Assembly: GCA_021404685.1 (NCBI GenBank)
Contig: QWHC01000014.1
Span: forward strand, 59,780-123,779
Origin: Chloroflexi bacterium CFX4
GTDB taxonomy: Bacteria; Chloroflexota; Anaerolineae; Aggregatilineales; UBA2796
Length of the DNA: 64,000 nucleotides
Reading direction: 5' to 3'
A model generated the notes under the pieces. It saw only the letters and a list, made by a program, of their open reading frames with translations. It ran no database searches and had not been told where the DNA came from. Of this stretch, positions 8,419-16,993 are shown one piece after another. The position numbers and the translations under genes were made by a program. The stretch's first letter is position 1; each line of letters starts with the position of its first letter.

Positions 8419-10201
8419 AGAACGCCAATTAATCGAAATCCCTGAGTTTGTAACCGTCCGCGAACTTGCCACACTGCTTGGCGCCAACCCCATTGACGTG
8501 ATGAAGCAGTTGATCAACAGCGGCATCATGGCAACCATCAACCAACAGCTTGATTTTGAGACGGCATCGCTGATTGCCGGTGACCTTGGCTTTGAGGTGC
8601 GCTCGATAGAGCCTGCTGAGAGCGAGACGACCGTCAGCCTTGATGACCTGCCGCCGTGGCGGCGCATCTACGCCGCTGAGGACGCCAAAAACCTTGTGCG
8701 GCGTCCGCCCGTCGTCACCATTCTCGGTCACGTTGATCACGGCAAGACCACCCTGCTCGATTCAATTCGGCACGCCCACGTTGCCGAAGGTGAGGCTGGC
8801 GGCATCACGCAGCACATCGGCGCTTATCAAGTTGTCCATAATGGGCAGAAAATCACCTTTCTGGATACGCCCGGTCACGCTGCCTTCACTGCGATGCGTG
8901 CGCGTGGCGCGCAAGGTGCAGATATTGCCGTATTGGTTGTGGCGGCGGATGACGGCGTAATGCCAACCACCAAAGAGGCAATCGCCCATGTGAAGGCAGC
9001 TCACGTGCCGATTGTGGTTGCCGTCAACAAGATTGATAAGCGCAACGCCAACCCTGACCGCGTGAAGCAGGAACTTGCCGAACTCGGCATTGTGCCGGAC
9101 GAGTGGGACGGCGATACGATGTTCATCCCTGTCTCCGCCCGCGATAAGATCGGTATTGAGGACTTGCTAGAGGCAATCCTGATGACGGCAGAGGGTGCCG
9201 AGATTCACGCCAATCCAAAGGGCAAAACGGCAGGCACCGTCATCGAGGCGCGTTTGGAGAAGGCACGCGGCGTGATCGCTACACTCTTGGTGCAGAACGG
9301 CACTTTGCGGCTGGGCGATGTAGTGGTGGCAGGCAGCACACTAGGCAAAATTCGCGCCATGTTTGACGAAAACGGCAAAAATGTGCGCGAAGCGCCGCCT
9401 TCCACACCGGTGCAGGTGATGGGCTTTGCTGAACTGCCCAGCGTTGGCGATATGTTCACTACCTTCCGCAACGAACGCGAGGCACGCGCCCTTGTGGAAG
9501 AACGCAAGCAGGCAGCTGCCCAGATCGCGGCGCAAACGGCACGCCCAACCGCCTCATTGGAAGATATTTTCAAGCGCTTTCAGGCGGGCGAGGCAAAAGA
9601 ACTGCTGGTCATCCTAAAGGTGGATACGCAAGGTTCGCTAGAGCCGATTGTGAATGAGCTAAACGCGCTCAGCAACACCGAACTTGGCTTGAAAGTTCTC
9701 TACGCAGAGACGGGCAATATCACCGAGAACGACATTAACCTTGCCACCTCCACCGGCGCAACGGTCCTTGGCTTCAACGTGACCGCCGATAGCGCCGCAC
9801 GCAAGCTGGCTGAGTCCAACGCCGTTGAGATTCGCCTCTACAATGTGATCTATACCCTGATCGAGGACATCGAGAAGGCGCTCAAGGGTATGCTCGATCC
9901 GGTCTATCAGGATCGTGTGATCGGCGTCGCAGAGGTGCGGAAAATCTTTAAGGTGCCAAAGCAGGGCAAGATTGCCGGCTGTATGGTGCGTGATGGTGAG
10001 ATTCGCCGTAACGCAAAGGTGCGCGTGCGGCGTGGGCGCGAAATGCTGGTTGAAGGTATTGGCGTTAGCTCGCTGAAGCGTGAGACGGAGGACGTGCGCG
10101 AAGTGCGCGCCGGCTTTGAGTGCGGCATTGGCTTGGAAGGCTTTGAGGACTTCATCCCAGGCGATATGATCGAGTTCTTGGTGCGTGAGCGCGTCAGCTA
10201 A
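8411..10201 (+). CDS. infB: Translation initiation factor IF-2 (short form)
   Basis: IF-2 is the GTPase that brings initiator tRNA to the 30S subunit and drives subunit joining. At 596 residues it is a short form: a single IF2N-like domain (about 8-65, [20 protein letters not shown]) leads almost directly into the G domain. G-motifs are complete: [12 protein letters not shown] (about 104-115), [12 protein letters not shown] and SAR. Domains II-IV follow ([33 protein letters not shown] C2 domain). GGAGG lies 5 bases before the ATG but is buried in the leader structure described separately. The gene is in the middle of the nusA cluster. Confidence 0.97.
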   Translation: MAKERQLIEIPEFVTVRELATLLGANPIDVMKQLINSGIMATINQQLDFETASLIAGDLGFEVRSIEPAESETTVSLDDLPPWRRIYAAEDAKNLVRRPPVVTILGHVDHGKTTLLDSIRHAHVAEGEAGGITQHIGAYQVVHNGQKITFLDTPGHAAFTAMRARGAQGADIAVLVVAADDGVMPTTKEAIAHVKAAHVPIVVAVNKIDKRNANPDRVKQELAELGIVPDEWDGDTMFIPVSARDKIGIEDLLEAILMTAEGAEIHANPKGKTAGTVIEARLEKARGVIATLLVQNGTLRLGDVVVAGSTLGKIRAMFDENGKNVREAPPSTPVQVMGFAELPSVGDMFTTFRNEREARALVEERKQAAAQIAAQTARPTASLEDIFKRFQAGEAKELLVILKVDTQGSLEPIVNELNALSNTELGLKVLYAETGNITENDINLATSTGATVLGFNVTADSAARKLAESNAVEIRLYNVIYTLIEDIEKALKGMLDPVYQDRVIGVAEVRKIFKVPKQGKIAGCMVRDGEIRRNAKVRVRRGREMLVEGIGVSSLKRETEDVREVRAGFECGIGLEGFEDFIPGDMIEFLVRERVS

Positions 10202-10207
10202 TCGGTT

Positions 10208-10240
10208 GCTTCGCCTGTGCTGGCGCAGCATGGGCGAGGC
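10208..10240 (+). promoter_or_regulatory. Intercistronic hairpin between infB and rbfA
   Basis: GCTTCGCC (10208-10215) pairs with GGCGAGGC (10233-10240) with one G-U pair, and inside it TGCT pairs with AGCA (10218-10221/10227-10230). There is no T run, so it may be an mRNA processing or stability element rather than a terminator. Confidence 0.45.
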
Positions 10241-10321
10241 GTATTAATGGTTTCCCGCCCTTTCTGGCGGCATACTAGCTGTTCTCGCCCTTTGGGTAGG
10301 CACAGATCGGAGTATAAAATC

Positions 10322-10711
10322 ATGACACTTAAACAAGAGCGCATGGCAGATCGCATCCGCGAGATTTTGAGCGAACTGTTGTTGTTCGAGGTGAGTGATC
10401 CTGCCTTGCAAGGCTTGACCGTTACCGAGGTGGTGTTAGACCGCGAACTAGAATACGCCACAGTCTACGTGAATGCGCTTGGCGAAGAAGATCGCGCTGA
10501 GGACGTGATGGCAGGCTTGCGCCGCGCCCATGGCTTTCTGCGCCGCGAACTGGCAAGCCGCGTCCGCCTGCGCCGTGCGCCGGAACTGCGCTTTCACTGG
10601 GACGAGACGCTTAGCCGCGCCGCGCACATTGAGGCAGTGCTGGATAGCCTTGCGCTGCCGCCCGCCGAAACATCTGATGCTGAAACATCCGAAGACAAGG
10701 ACGACGCCTAA
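10322..10711 (+). CDS. rbfA: 30S ribosome-binding factor RbfA
   Basis: RbfA is a KH-fold protein needed for late 16S rRNA maturation of the 30S subunit. This 129-residue product shows the family pattern: N-terminal helix with RMADRIREILSELLLFEV, SDPALQGLTVTEVVL, the strand YATVYVNAL, and LRRELASRVRLRRAPELRFHWD-type C-terminal part (seen as RVRLRRAPELRF). A short acidic tail follows. I use ATG 10322, where the homology begins and GGAG stands upstream; the frame is open to 10217 but without family similarity. Its stop abuts the next ATG. Confidence 0.94.
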   Translation: MTLKQERMADRIREILSELLLFEVSDPALQGLTVTEVVLDRELEYATVYVNALGEEDRAEDVMAGLRRAHGFLRRELASRVRLRRAPELRFHWDETLSRAAHIEAVLDSLALPPAETSDAETSEDKDDA

Positions 10712-11692
10712 ATGCAATTCGATTGGGATCAGGCAAGCGCGCTGCTCGGCAACGCCCATCACATCATTTTGGTCACCCACACACAGCCCGATGGCGATGC
10801 GTTCGGTTCGCTGCTTGGGCTTGGCAGCGCGCTTGCCACCAGCGGAAAAAACGTCACGCTTGCCGTGGAAGACGGCATGACAGATCGCTTTCGGTTTTTG
10901 CCTAACGCCCATTGGGTGCGCCCGAACCTTGAAGGCGTGACGGGCGATCTGGTCATCATCTTGGATTGCAGCGATGAACGGCGTCCCGGCAAGCTGATGG
11001 CGCCCATCAAGGCACTGAACGTCCCGACCATCAACCTTGATCACCACCGCACCAACACGCTGTTCTGCACCGCCAACTTGGTAGATGCTGACTGGGTTAG
11101 CACCACTGAGGGCATTTTGGAATGGCTGGATCGCTTAGGCATTCCTTTGACCTTTGAAGTGGCGCAGTGCTTGCTGTGCGGCTTGGTGACGGATACGCTC
11201 TGCTTCCGCACCGACAGTGTGAAGGCGGATACGCTTGGCAAGGCGCAGCGCCTGATAGACGCTGGCGCAACCCTGAATTACCTTGTCCAAAAGACGCTTA
11301 GCACCGTGCAGACGGGTGTGATCCGCTTATGGTCGCAAGTGATGCCAACGGTGCAGATTGAAGATCATGTGATTTGGGTGAAGGTGACGCTTGCCGCACG
11401 GCAGGCAGCCAACGCACCTGAGCGCGGCGATGGCGATCTGGTCGGGATGCTCTTACAGGCAGAAGACGCCTACATCGCCGCCATCTTCCGCGAATTGCAG
11501 GACGGCAAGACCGATATTAGCTTCCGCGCCGTGCCGGGCTTTGACGTGGCAAGCGTGGCGATGCGCTTAGGCGGCGGCGGGCATACGTTGGCAGCAGGCG
11601 TGACGCTGGACGGTGTGCCAGATGACGTTGAAGGGCGCGTGATCGCCGCTTTGAAGGAAGCAGTCCAGCTGGGGGCGCCTAGCGTTGCCTGA
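10712..11692 (+). CDS. DHH-family phosphoesterase (NrnA-like oligoribonuclease/pAp phosphatase)
   Basis: The protein has 326 residues. The N-terminal DHH domain shows HTQPDGDAFGS (about 23-33), an Asp in VIILDCSD and the DHHRTN motif (about 110). The C-terminal DHHA1 domain carries GGGGHTLAAG. These are the metal and substrate ligands of NrnA, which degrades 2-5 nt RNA and may dephosphorylate 3'-phosphoadenosine 5'-phosphate. Its position between rbfA and truB is the conserved place for this family. The ATG follows the rbfA stop with no gap, and its own end overlaps the truB start by 8 bases, so tight coupling is likely. Confidence 0.92.
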   Translation: MQFDWDQASALLGNAHHIILVTHTQPDGDAFGSLLGLGSALATSGKNVTLAVEDGMTDRFRFLPNAHWVRPNLEGVTGDLVIILDCSDERRPGKLMAPIKALNVPTINLDHHRTNTLFCTANLVDADWVSTTEGILEWLDRLGIPLTFEVAQCLLCGLVTDTLCFRTDSVKADTLGKAQRLIDAGATLNYLVQKTLSTVQTGVIRLWSQVMPTVQIEDHVIWVKVTLAARQAANAPERGDGDLVGMLLQAEDAYIAAIFRELQDGKTDISFRAVPGFDVASVAMRLGGGGHTLAAGVTLDGVPDDVEGRVIAALKEAVQLGAPSVA

Positions 11693-12572
11693 GGCGTTCG
11701 GCTTCCTGCCTGTGGATAAGCCGCTGGGCATGACCAGCCATGCGGTGGTGGCTGCCGTGCGGCGCGGCATTCGCATGAAGCGCGTTGGGCATGGCGGCAC
11801 GCTCGATCCGCTTGCTACAGGCGTTTTGGTGGTGTGCATTGGAACGGCAACGCGCCTCAGTGAGTATGTGATGCATACGCGCAAGCGCTACCTTGCACAG
11901 GTGCGGCTGGGCGCTACCACCGAAACAGACGACGCCGAAGGGCAGATCAGCGCCGAACAACCGATTGATCAGCTCACTGAGACGGCTGTTGCGGCGGCAC
12001 TGGCAGCCTTCAACGGCGAGACGGATCAGATTCCGCCGATGTACAGCGCCATCAAGCAGGGCGGGCAAAAACTCTATATGTTGGCGCGGCGCGGCGAGAC
12101 CGTTGAGCGTCCACCACGCCGCGTCTGGATGCAGGTGCGCCTTGTGCGTTACGCCGCGCCACACGCCGAACTCATGGTGGAATGTTCGGCTGGCACCTAC
12201 ATCCGCAGCCTTGCCCGTGATCTGGGCGCGGCGCTTGGCGTGGGCGGCTATTTGGCAGGGCTGCGGCGGCTTGCCAGCGGCAGCTTTGAGCAGCCTATCG
12301 CGTGGGATGCTCTGCAAGCTGCCTTTGCCGAGGGGAACTGGGCGCGCTATCTGCTTGATGAGCGCGCTGCCCTGCCACACTTGCCCGAAGTTTCCCTAAA
12401 TGCCACCCAGACGGAAGCCATCCGTCACGGGCGGGCAATTCCCGCGCAGAACGGCGCAGATGGCACATTGGCGCGCCTCTACGCGGCATCGGGCGCCTTC
12501 CTCGCCATCGCGGCGTGCCACGCCGAAACGTGGCAACCGGTGAAGGTCTTTCACGTAGATCAGGAATCATAA
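11685..12572 (+). CDS. truB: tRNA pseudouridine(55) synthase TruB
   Basis: TruB converts U55 of tRNA to pseudouridine. Motif I FLPVDKPLGMTSH lies at residues 7-19, and the catalytic motif GHGGTLDPLATGVL has the nucleophile Asp near residue 41. Later motifs RYLAQVRLGATTETDDAEG, PPMYSAIKQGG and CSAGTYIRSLARDLG are also present. The best start is TTG 11685: the next in-frame ATG would remove motif I. It overlaps the previous gene by 8 bases and GGGGGCG precedes it. The C-terminal part (about 230-295) looks like a degraded PUA-type domain. Length 295 is normal. Confidence 0.95.
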   Translation: MPEAFGFLPVDKPLGMTSHAVVAAVRRGIRMKRVGHGGTLDPLATGVLVVCIGTATRLSEYVMHTRKRYLAQVRLGATTETDDAEGQISAEQPIDQLTETAVAAALAAFNGETDQIPPMYSAIKQGGQKLYMLARRGETVERPPRRVWMQVRLVRYAAPHAELMVECSAGTYIRSLARDLGAALGVGGYLAGLRRLASGSFEQPIAWDALQAAFAEGNWARYLLDERAALPHLPEVSLNATQTEAIRHGRAIPAQNGADGTLARLYAASGAFLAIAACHAETWQPVKVFHVDQES

Positions 12573-12593
12573 GCATAATCTAAGGACGGCAGC

Positions 12594-13496
12594 ATGTCAG
12601 ATTATCACAAGGGCATGAGCAAAACGCGCGTCTCGTTCTTTGGGCGCATTAAACAGGCGTTGGGCGGCTCCCAGGTGACGGAAGACACTTGGGATGAGAT
12701 TGAGACGTTGCTCATTCAGGCAGATGTGGGCATGGAGACGACGCTCAAGCTGATGGATCGCGTCCGTGAGCGCTATCGGCGGCAGGGCATGACGCGCCCT
12801 GAGCAGGTGCAGGCTGCCTTCCGCCAAGAGCTGCGCGGGCTGCTGCTGCCACCGACGCCGCTTAACATCAGCGGGCGCGAACTCTCGGTGGTGCTGATCG
12901 TTGGCGTCAACGGCAGTGGCAAAACGACCAGCATTGCCAAGCTGGCACTGCGCCTGATCCGCAACAACCGCAAAGTGATGCTTGCCGCTGGCGATACTTT
13001 CCGCGCTGCTGCCATTGAACAGTTGCAGGTGTGGGGCGAGCGCGTCGGGGCGGCGGTCGTTGCGGGCAAGCCAAACGCCGATCCGGGTGCGGTGGTCTAT
13101 GATGCGGTGAGCGCGGCAAAGGCACGCGGCTATGACGTGCTGCTGATTGACACTGCCGGGCGCTTGCAGACCAAATACAACCTGATGGAAGAACTGAAGA
13201 AGATATACGGTGTGATTGGCAAAGTCGTGCCGGACGCGCCGCACGAAACGCTCATCGTGCTGGATGGCACAACCGGGCAGAATGCGCTTTCGCAGGCGAA
13301 AGGCTTCACCGAAGCGGCAAAGCTGACCGGTGTGATCGTCACCAAGCTGGATGGCACGGCAAAGGGCGGCATGGTCTTTGCCATTCAATCCGAGCTGGGC
13401 TTGCCCATTCACTACGTCGGGCTTGGCGAACGCATGGACGACCTGATCTTGTTCAATCCCGATGCTTTTGTAGATAGCCTCTTTGAGGATGCGTGA
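12594..13496 (+). CDS. ftsY: Signal recognition particle receptor FtsY
   Basis: FtsY is the membrane-associated SRP-type GTPase that docks ribosome-SRP complexes to the translocon. This 300-residue form lacks the long acidic A domain and starts with the N domain (about 10-90, SFFGRIKQALGG, DTWDEIETLLIQADVG). The G domain follows with GVNGSGKTTSIAKLA (about 103-117), DTFRAAA, DTAGR (about 185), TKLDG (about 249) and the closing GLGERMDDLILFNPD. It follows truB by 21 bases with AAGGACG as binding site and is last gene in the cluster. A GC-rich hairpin at 13552 follows. Confidence 0.96.
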   Translation: MSDYHKGMSKTRVSFFGRIKQALGGSQVTEDTWDEIETLLIQADVGMETTLKLMDRVRERYRRQGMTRPEQVQAAFRQELRGLLLPPTPLNISGRELSVVLIVGVNGSGKTTSIAKLALRLIRNNRKVMLAAGDTFRAAAIEQLQVWGERVGAAVVAGKPNADPGAVVYDAVSAAKARGYDVLLIDTAGRLQTKYNLMEELKKIYGVIGKVVPDAPHETLIVLDGTTGQNALSQAKGFTEAAKLTGVIVTKLDGTAKGGMVFAIQSELGLPIHYVGLGERMDDLILFNPDAFVDSLFEDA

Positions 13497-13551
13497 GCCT
13501 TATCGCACTCCGCCAACTCTCATAAGGTTCACCGATAAGAAAGCCTGTTAG

Positions 13552-13576
13552 GGGCGGGATACATTACATCCCGCCC
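13552..13576. repeat. Hairpin repeat GGGCGGGAT/ATCCCGCCC after ftsY
   Basis: Nine perfect base pairs (13552-13560 with 13568-13576) around ACATTAC. The same arms occur at 27234-27253 and a related hairpin at 35098-35125, so this is probably a dispersed intergenic repeat that can work as a terminator or stabiliser. No T run follows. Confidence 0.6.
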
Positions 13577-13648
13577 GCATTACCTCTCCCCTCTGCGCTA
13601 ATCTACATAGTGCGTGCCGCTACCCAAGCCCGTTCAGGCAATGCCGCA

Positions 13649-13999
13649 TCAGCGAATGAGGAACAAGTGCAGCACAGCCAACGGCACAGCACCATAAATA
13701 AGCAGCGCTGAAAACCAATTATTGAACGTCAACTTAGGGTGATTACGCAGCAGCCAATGCAGTGCTGCGTGAATCAGCAAGAACAGATTAAAACCAATCT
13801 GAAATTCCCGCGCCTGCCAATTGATCATGATCAGTACCAGCAACGGCACATGCAGAAACGTGAAAATGCGATAAGCAGTTACATCGCCAAAGGATGCCAG
13901 AAAAGGGAAGAAACGCCATTCGTGTTGTTGAATGGCGTCTAGTTCATGGGCAGTCAGCCATGCCACATTGATCAAGAAAAGAAGATTTGCAGCATCCAT
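13649..13999 (-). CDS. Small membrane protein with a HELDA..EWR motif (DUF6713-like)
   Basis: The 116-residue product has about four membrane segments. Its N-terminal segment reads LLFLINVAWLTAHELDAIQQ followed by HEWRFF, then FTFLHVPLLVLIMI and LLIHAALHWLLR. The conserved His/Glu/Asp/Trp residues resemble a widespread small membrane family of unknown function that I associate with DUF6713; this is from memory. ATG 13999 starts at the hydrophobic segment; the frame is open to 14041. The gene is divergent from the metal importer and convergent with ftsY. No function is assigned. Confidence 0.65.
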   Translation of the reverse strand: MDAANLLFLINVAWLTAHELDAIQQHEWRFFPFLASFGDVTAYRIFTFLHVPLLVLIMINWQAREFQIGFNLFLLIHAALHWLLRNHPKLTFNNWFSALLIYGAVPLAVLHLFLIR

Positions 14000-14099
14000 A
14001 ACAACCCTAAAGCATCCCTTCAAACACAACCTTACACACATTGGCGGCGCTTGGCAACCTATTCAGAGAGTTACGCCCCACCTCTTACAATTTTGCCTA

Positions 14100-14128
14100 T
14101 TGACAAAAACCAAGAGTTTGTTTACATT
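14100..14128 (+). promoter_or_regulatory. Promoter of the metal ABC importer
   Basis: TTGACA (14100-14105), 17-base spacer, TACATT (14123-14128). A palindromic operator candidate lies directly downstream, over the expected start site. Confidence 0.65.
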
Positions 14129-14138
14129 GGTTGGCATA

Positions 14139-14154
14139 TTTAGTCTAGCCTAAA
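14139..14154. promoter_or_regulatory. DtxR/MntR-type operator candidate
   Basis: TTTAGTCTAGCCTAAA is palindromic in 14 of 16 positions (TTTAG.CTAG.CTAAA) and resembles DtxR/MntR/IdeR family operators built on TTAG..TAG.CTAA. It overlaps the predicted transcription start of the metal importer, where a metal-loaded repressor would block transcription. Confidence 0.55.
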
Positions 14155-14178
14155 CTATAGTTGCAGGGGAAATGAAAA

Positions 14179-15168
14179 ATGGGGAAATCCAAACGTTGGG
14201 TGCTGCTGCTGCTTCTAATGACGCTTATGTTGATGCCGTTCGGTGCGCTGCGCGCTGAGGAGCGCCTGCGTGTGGTGGCAACCACAACACAAGCAGCCGA
14301 TCTGGCACGCATCATTGGCGGTGAGCGCATTGCGCTTACGGCGCTGATGGGCGCTGGCGTTGATCCACACCTCTACAAACCGACCGAGTCCGATATTGCC
14401 GCCATGAACAGCGCGCAAGTGGTCATCTACAGCGGCTTGAACCTTGAAGGGCAGTTTGAAACAGTCTTTGCGGCGTTGGGTCAGCGCGCCATTCGCACCT
14501 ACGCACTGAGTGCGCCAGTGGCGGATGCGGGCTTCCTGCTTGAGGAAGAGGTCGGCGTGCCTGATCCGCACTTCTGGTTTGATCCGCGCAATTGGGCGCT
14601 TGCCGCCGAAGGTTTGGCAGCCGTGCTTGCCGAAAGCGATGCCGCCAACGCCGATTTTTACCGTGCTAATGCGGCTACTTACACAGCGCAGCTTGAGGCG
14701 CTCTATGACTGGGGCTTGGCAGCCATGACTGACGCCGCCATCCCTGAGGAAAAGCGTGTGCTGGTCACCTCGCACGATGCCTTCCAATACTTCGGAGATG
14801 CCTTCGGTTGGCAAGTGCGCGGCATTCAGGGCATTAGCACGGCAGCAGAAGCAAGCGTTGCCGATATTCAGGCAGTGGCAGATTTGGTGGTCAGTGAGGG
14901 TATCAGCGTGATCTTCGTCGAGAGCAGCGTGCCGCGTGCCACCATTGAGTCTGTGGTGGCAGCAGCGCAGGCACAAGGTGCCTCGGTGAAAGTGGGCGTG
15001 CGTGAACTCTACTCGGACGCGATGGGCGCGCCTGAGGATTTCGGCGGCAGCTATATGGGTATGATCACGCACAACATCATCACCATTTTGCATTCATTCG
15101 GTTACCCTGTGCCGCCGCTGCCCGAAAGTTTAGGGTTAGCGTTGCCAGAGGAATTGCAAGGACGTTAG
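14179..15168 (+). CDS. Metal ABC transporter substrate-binding protein (Mn/Zn, TroA/MntA-like)
   Basis: This 329-residue exported protein has an N-terminal signal peptide (residues 1-26, hydrophobic LLLLLMTLMLMPFGA). There is no lipobox Cys, so it may stay anchored by an uncleaved helix or be released. It belongs to cluster A-I metal-binding proteins: GVDPHLYKPTESDI supplies the first His, DPHFWFDPRNW the second, SHDAFQYFGDAFGW the third, and a C-terminal acidic residue closes the site. The GLNLEGQFE stretch fits Mn-type TroA relatives. It is first of four importer genes; AGGGG stands upstream of the ATG. Confidence 0.93.
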   Translation: MGKSKRWVLLLLLMTLMLMPFGALRAEERLRVVATTTQAADLARIIGGERIALTALMGAGVDPHLYKPTESDIAAMNSAQVVIYSGLNLEGQFETVFAALGQRAIRTYALSAPVADAGFLLEEEVGVPDPHFWFDPRNWALAAEGLAAVLAESDAANADFYRANAATYTAQLEALYDWGLAAMTDAAIPEEKRVLVTSHDAFQYFGDAFGWQVRGIQGISTAAEASVADIQAVADLVVSEGISVIFVESSVPRATIESVVAAAQAQGASVKVGVRELYSDAMGAPEDFGGSYMGMITHNIITILHSFGYPVPPLPESLGLALPEELQGR

Positions 15169-15180
15169 CAAATTTTCAGG

Positions 15181-15207
15181 GCTGCCTAGTACACTGAGCT
15201 AGGCAGC
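15181..15207 (+). promoter_or_regulatory. Intercistronic hairpin in metal importer operon
   Basis: GCTGCCTAG (15181-15189) pairs with CTAGGCAGC (15199-15207), loop of 9. It may tune the ratio of the abundant binding protein to the ATPase and permeases by partial termination or mRNA protection. Confidence 0.5.
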
Positions 15208-15232
15208 TCCGAACAGTAAGGATACATCGAAG

Positions 15233-16015
15233 ATGACAGACCAAACCTACGCACTCGAAATTAACGACCTCACGGTTGCCTATCAGAACAAGCCCGTGTT
15301 GTGGGATATTGATTTGCACGTGCCAAGCGGCGTGCTAATGGCAATCGTCGGCCCGAATGGGGCCGGCAAAAGCACGCTGATCAAAGCAGCGCTAGGTCTT
15401 ATTCCGCGTGCTTCCGGCGATGTGCGCTTCTTTGGCAAGCCGCTGCGCCAAGCGCGCCGCCTGATTGGCTACGTGCCGCAGCGTGGCAGCGTGGATTGGG
15501 ACTTCCCAACCACTGTGCAAGACGTGGTGATGATGGGGCTTTACGGACGATTGGGCTGGCTGCGGCGCCCGGGTAAGGCGGAACGTGAGGCAGCATTCCA
15601 CGCCCTAGACCAAGTGGGCATGGCGAATTTTGCAGGGCGGCAGATCAGCCAGCTTAGCGGCGGGCAGCAGCAGCGCGTCTTTTTGGCGCGTGCCTTGGTA
15701 CAGGCTGCCGATCTTTACTTCATGGATGAGCCGTTCGCCGCTGTGGACGCCGTGACCGAACGCGCCATCGTCAGCCTGCTGCACACCTTGCGCGAGCAGG
15801 GCAAGACTGTGATCGTCGTCCACCACGACTTGCAGACCGTCACCGAATATTTCGACTGGGTGACGCTGCTCAATGTAGAGGTCATCGGCAGCGGCGCGAC
15901 GGCGCTCACCTTCACCGAAGAAAATGTGCGGCGCACCTATGGCGGACGTATTGGCGCGCTGCCGCCTGCTCTGAATGGTAGCACGCCGCAGAGAGAAGGC
16001 GTCTATGTTGCCTGA
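15233..16015 (+). CDS. Metal ABC transporter ATP-binding protein
   Basis: This 260-residue cytoplasmic ATPase powers the metal importer. Walker A is GPNGAGKST (about 43-51), the Q loop YVPQRGSVDWDFP, the signature LSGGQQQRV, Walker B DLYFMDEPFAAVD and the switch His in VVHHDL. The Q-loop sequence with SVDWDFP is typical of Mn/Zn/Fe chelate-type importers of the SitB/MntB/ZnuC group. It sits between the binding protein and two permease genes; its end overlaps the next ATG by 11 bases. Confidence 0.94.
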   Translation: MTDQTYALEINDLTVAYQNKPVLWDIDLHVPSGVLMAIVGPNGAGKSTLIKAALGLIPRASGDVRFFGKPLRQARRLIGYVPQRGSVDWDFPTTVQDVVMMGLYGRLGWLRRPGKAEREAAFHALDQVGMANFAGRQISQLSGGQQQRVFLARALVQAADLYFMDEPFAAVDAVTERAIVSLLHTLREQGKTVIVVHHDLQTVTEYFDWVTLLNVEVIGSGATALTFTEENVRRTYGGRIGALPPALNGSTPQREGVYVA

Positions 16016-16991
16016 AATGCGGCAAATGCTGCCTGAAGATCGGCGTGTGTGGCGCTTTATTGGTGTGGTGGCGCTCTTGGTGGCACTTGGCATTCCGCTG
16101 AGCGTGGCGCTTGGCGTGCAGTACGACTACACGCTGACCAACGTTGCGCTAGGCGGCGCGCTGCTTGGCGTGCTGTGCGGCATGACGGGTACCTTTGCCA
16201 TGCTGCGCGGGCAAAGCCTGCTCGGTGATGCACTCTCGCACGCGGCACTGCCGGGCGTGGCACTTGCCTTCCTGTTGGTTGGGCGTGAGCCTTTCGCGCT
16301 CTTGGTCGGTGCTGCTGCAACGGGCTGGCTGGGCGCGCAGTTGGTCGGCACGCTTACCAACACCACACGCCTAAAGCAAGATGCCGCGATGGGCATTGTG
16401 TTGGCGTCCTTCTTTGCGATTGGCGTGGCGCTGCTCTCGTATATTCAAGGGCGCGCCGATGCCAGCCAAGCCGGCTTGGATAAGTTCATCTTTGGGCAAG
16501 CGGCAGCCATCGTGCAGCGTGATGTGCTGATGCTGGCTGCGGCGTGCGTGCTGGTCGGCGCAACACTCTTTGCCTTCTGGAAGGAATTCAAGCTGCTCAC
16601 TTTTGATCCTGACTTTGCGCGTGCCAACGGCTATCCGACGCGGCGGCTGAATCTGATCCTCTCCAGCCTGATCGTGGCGGTCATTGTGCTTGGGCTGCAA
16701 TTAGCCGGCGTGATCTTGATGGTCGGCTTGCTGATTGCGCCTGCCGCCGCTGCACGCCAGTGGACGCGCCGCTTGGAGCAGATGATCGTCCTCGCGGTGA
16801 TCTTGGGCGCCTTCGCCGGTGGATCGGGCGCGGTGCTGAGCGCTGTTGAGCGCGGCTTGCCCACCGGTCCGATGATGATTGTGGTCGCGTGCAGCCTTGT
16901 GCTGGTTGCGCTGCTCTTTGCGCCAGAGCGCGGCGTGCTGTGGCAGCTTTGGCAGCGGCGCACGGCGCACCAACTGACGAAAGAAGGCTAA
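16005..16991 (+). CDS. Metal ABC transporter permease 1 (ABC-3 family, Mn/Fe type)
   Basis: This 328-residue ABC-3 family membrane protein has about eight to nine helices. The family signature GTFAMLRGQSLLGDALSHAALPG is visible in two parts (residues near 55-80), and AGLDKFIFGQAA is typical of SitC/MntC-like permeases. EFKLLTFDPDFARANGYP forms the coupling helix region that touches the ATPase. ATG 16005 overlaps the ATPase stop and has GAGAAGG upstream; the frame is open earlier but inside the ATPase gene. It probably forms a heterodimer with the next permease. Confidence 0.92.
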   Translation: MLPEMRQMLPEDRRVWRFIGVVALLVALGIPLSVALGVQYDYTLTNVALGGALLGVLCGMTGTFAMLRGQSLLGDALSHAALPGVALAFLLVGREPFALLVGAAATGWLGAQLVGTLTNTTRLKQDAAMGIVLASFFAIGVALLSYIQGRADASQAGLDKFIFGQAAAIVQRDVLMLAAACVLVGATLFAFWKEFKLLTFDPDFARANGYPTRRLNLILSSLIVAVIVLGLQLAGVILMVGLLIAPAAAARQWTRRLEQMIVLAVILGAFAGGSGAVLSAVERGLPTGPMMIVVACSLVLVALLFAPERGVLWQLWQRRTAHQLTKEG

Positions 16992-16993
16992 CC

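Noticed and set aside
12597..13412. 271-codon antisense open frame under ftsY
   Set aside because: The sense frame is a complete FtsY with all GTPase motifs; the antisense frame has low-complexity His/Arg composition typical of shadows.
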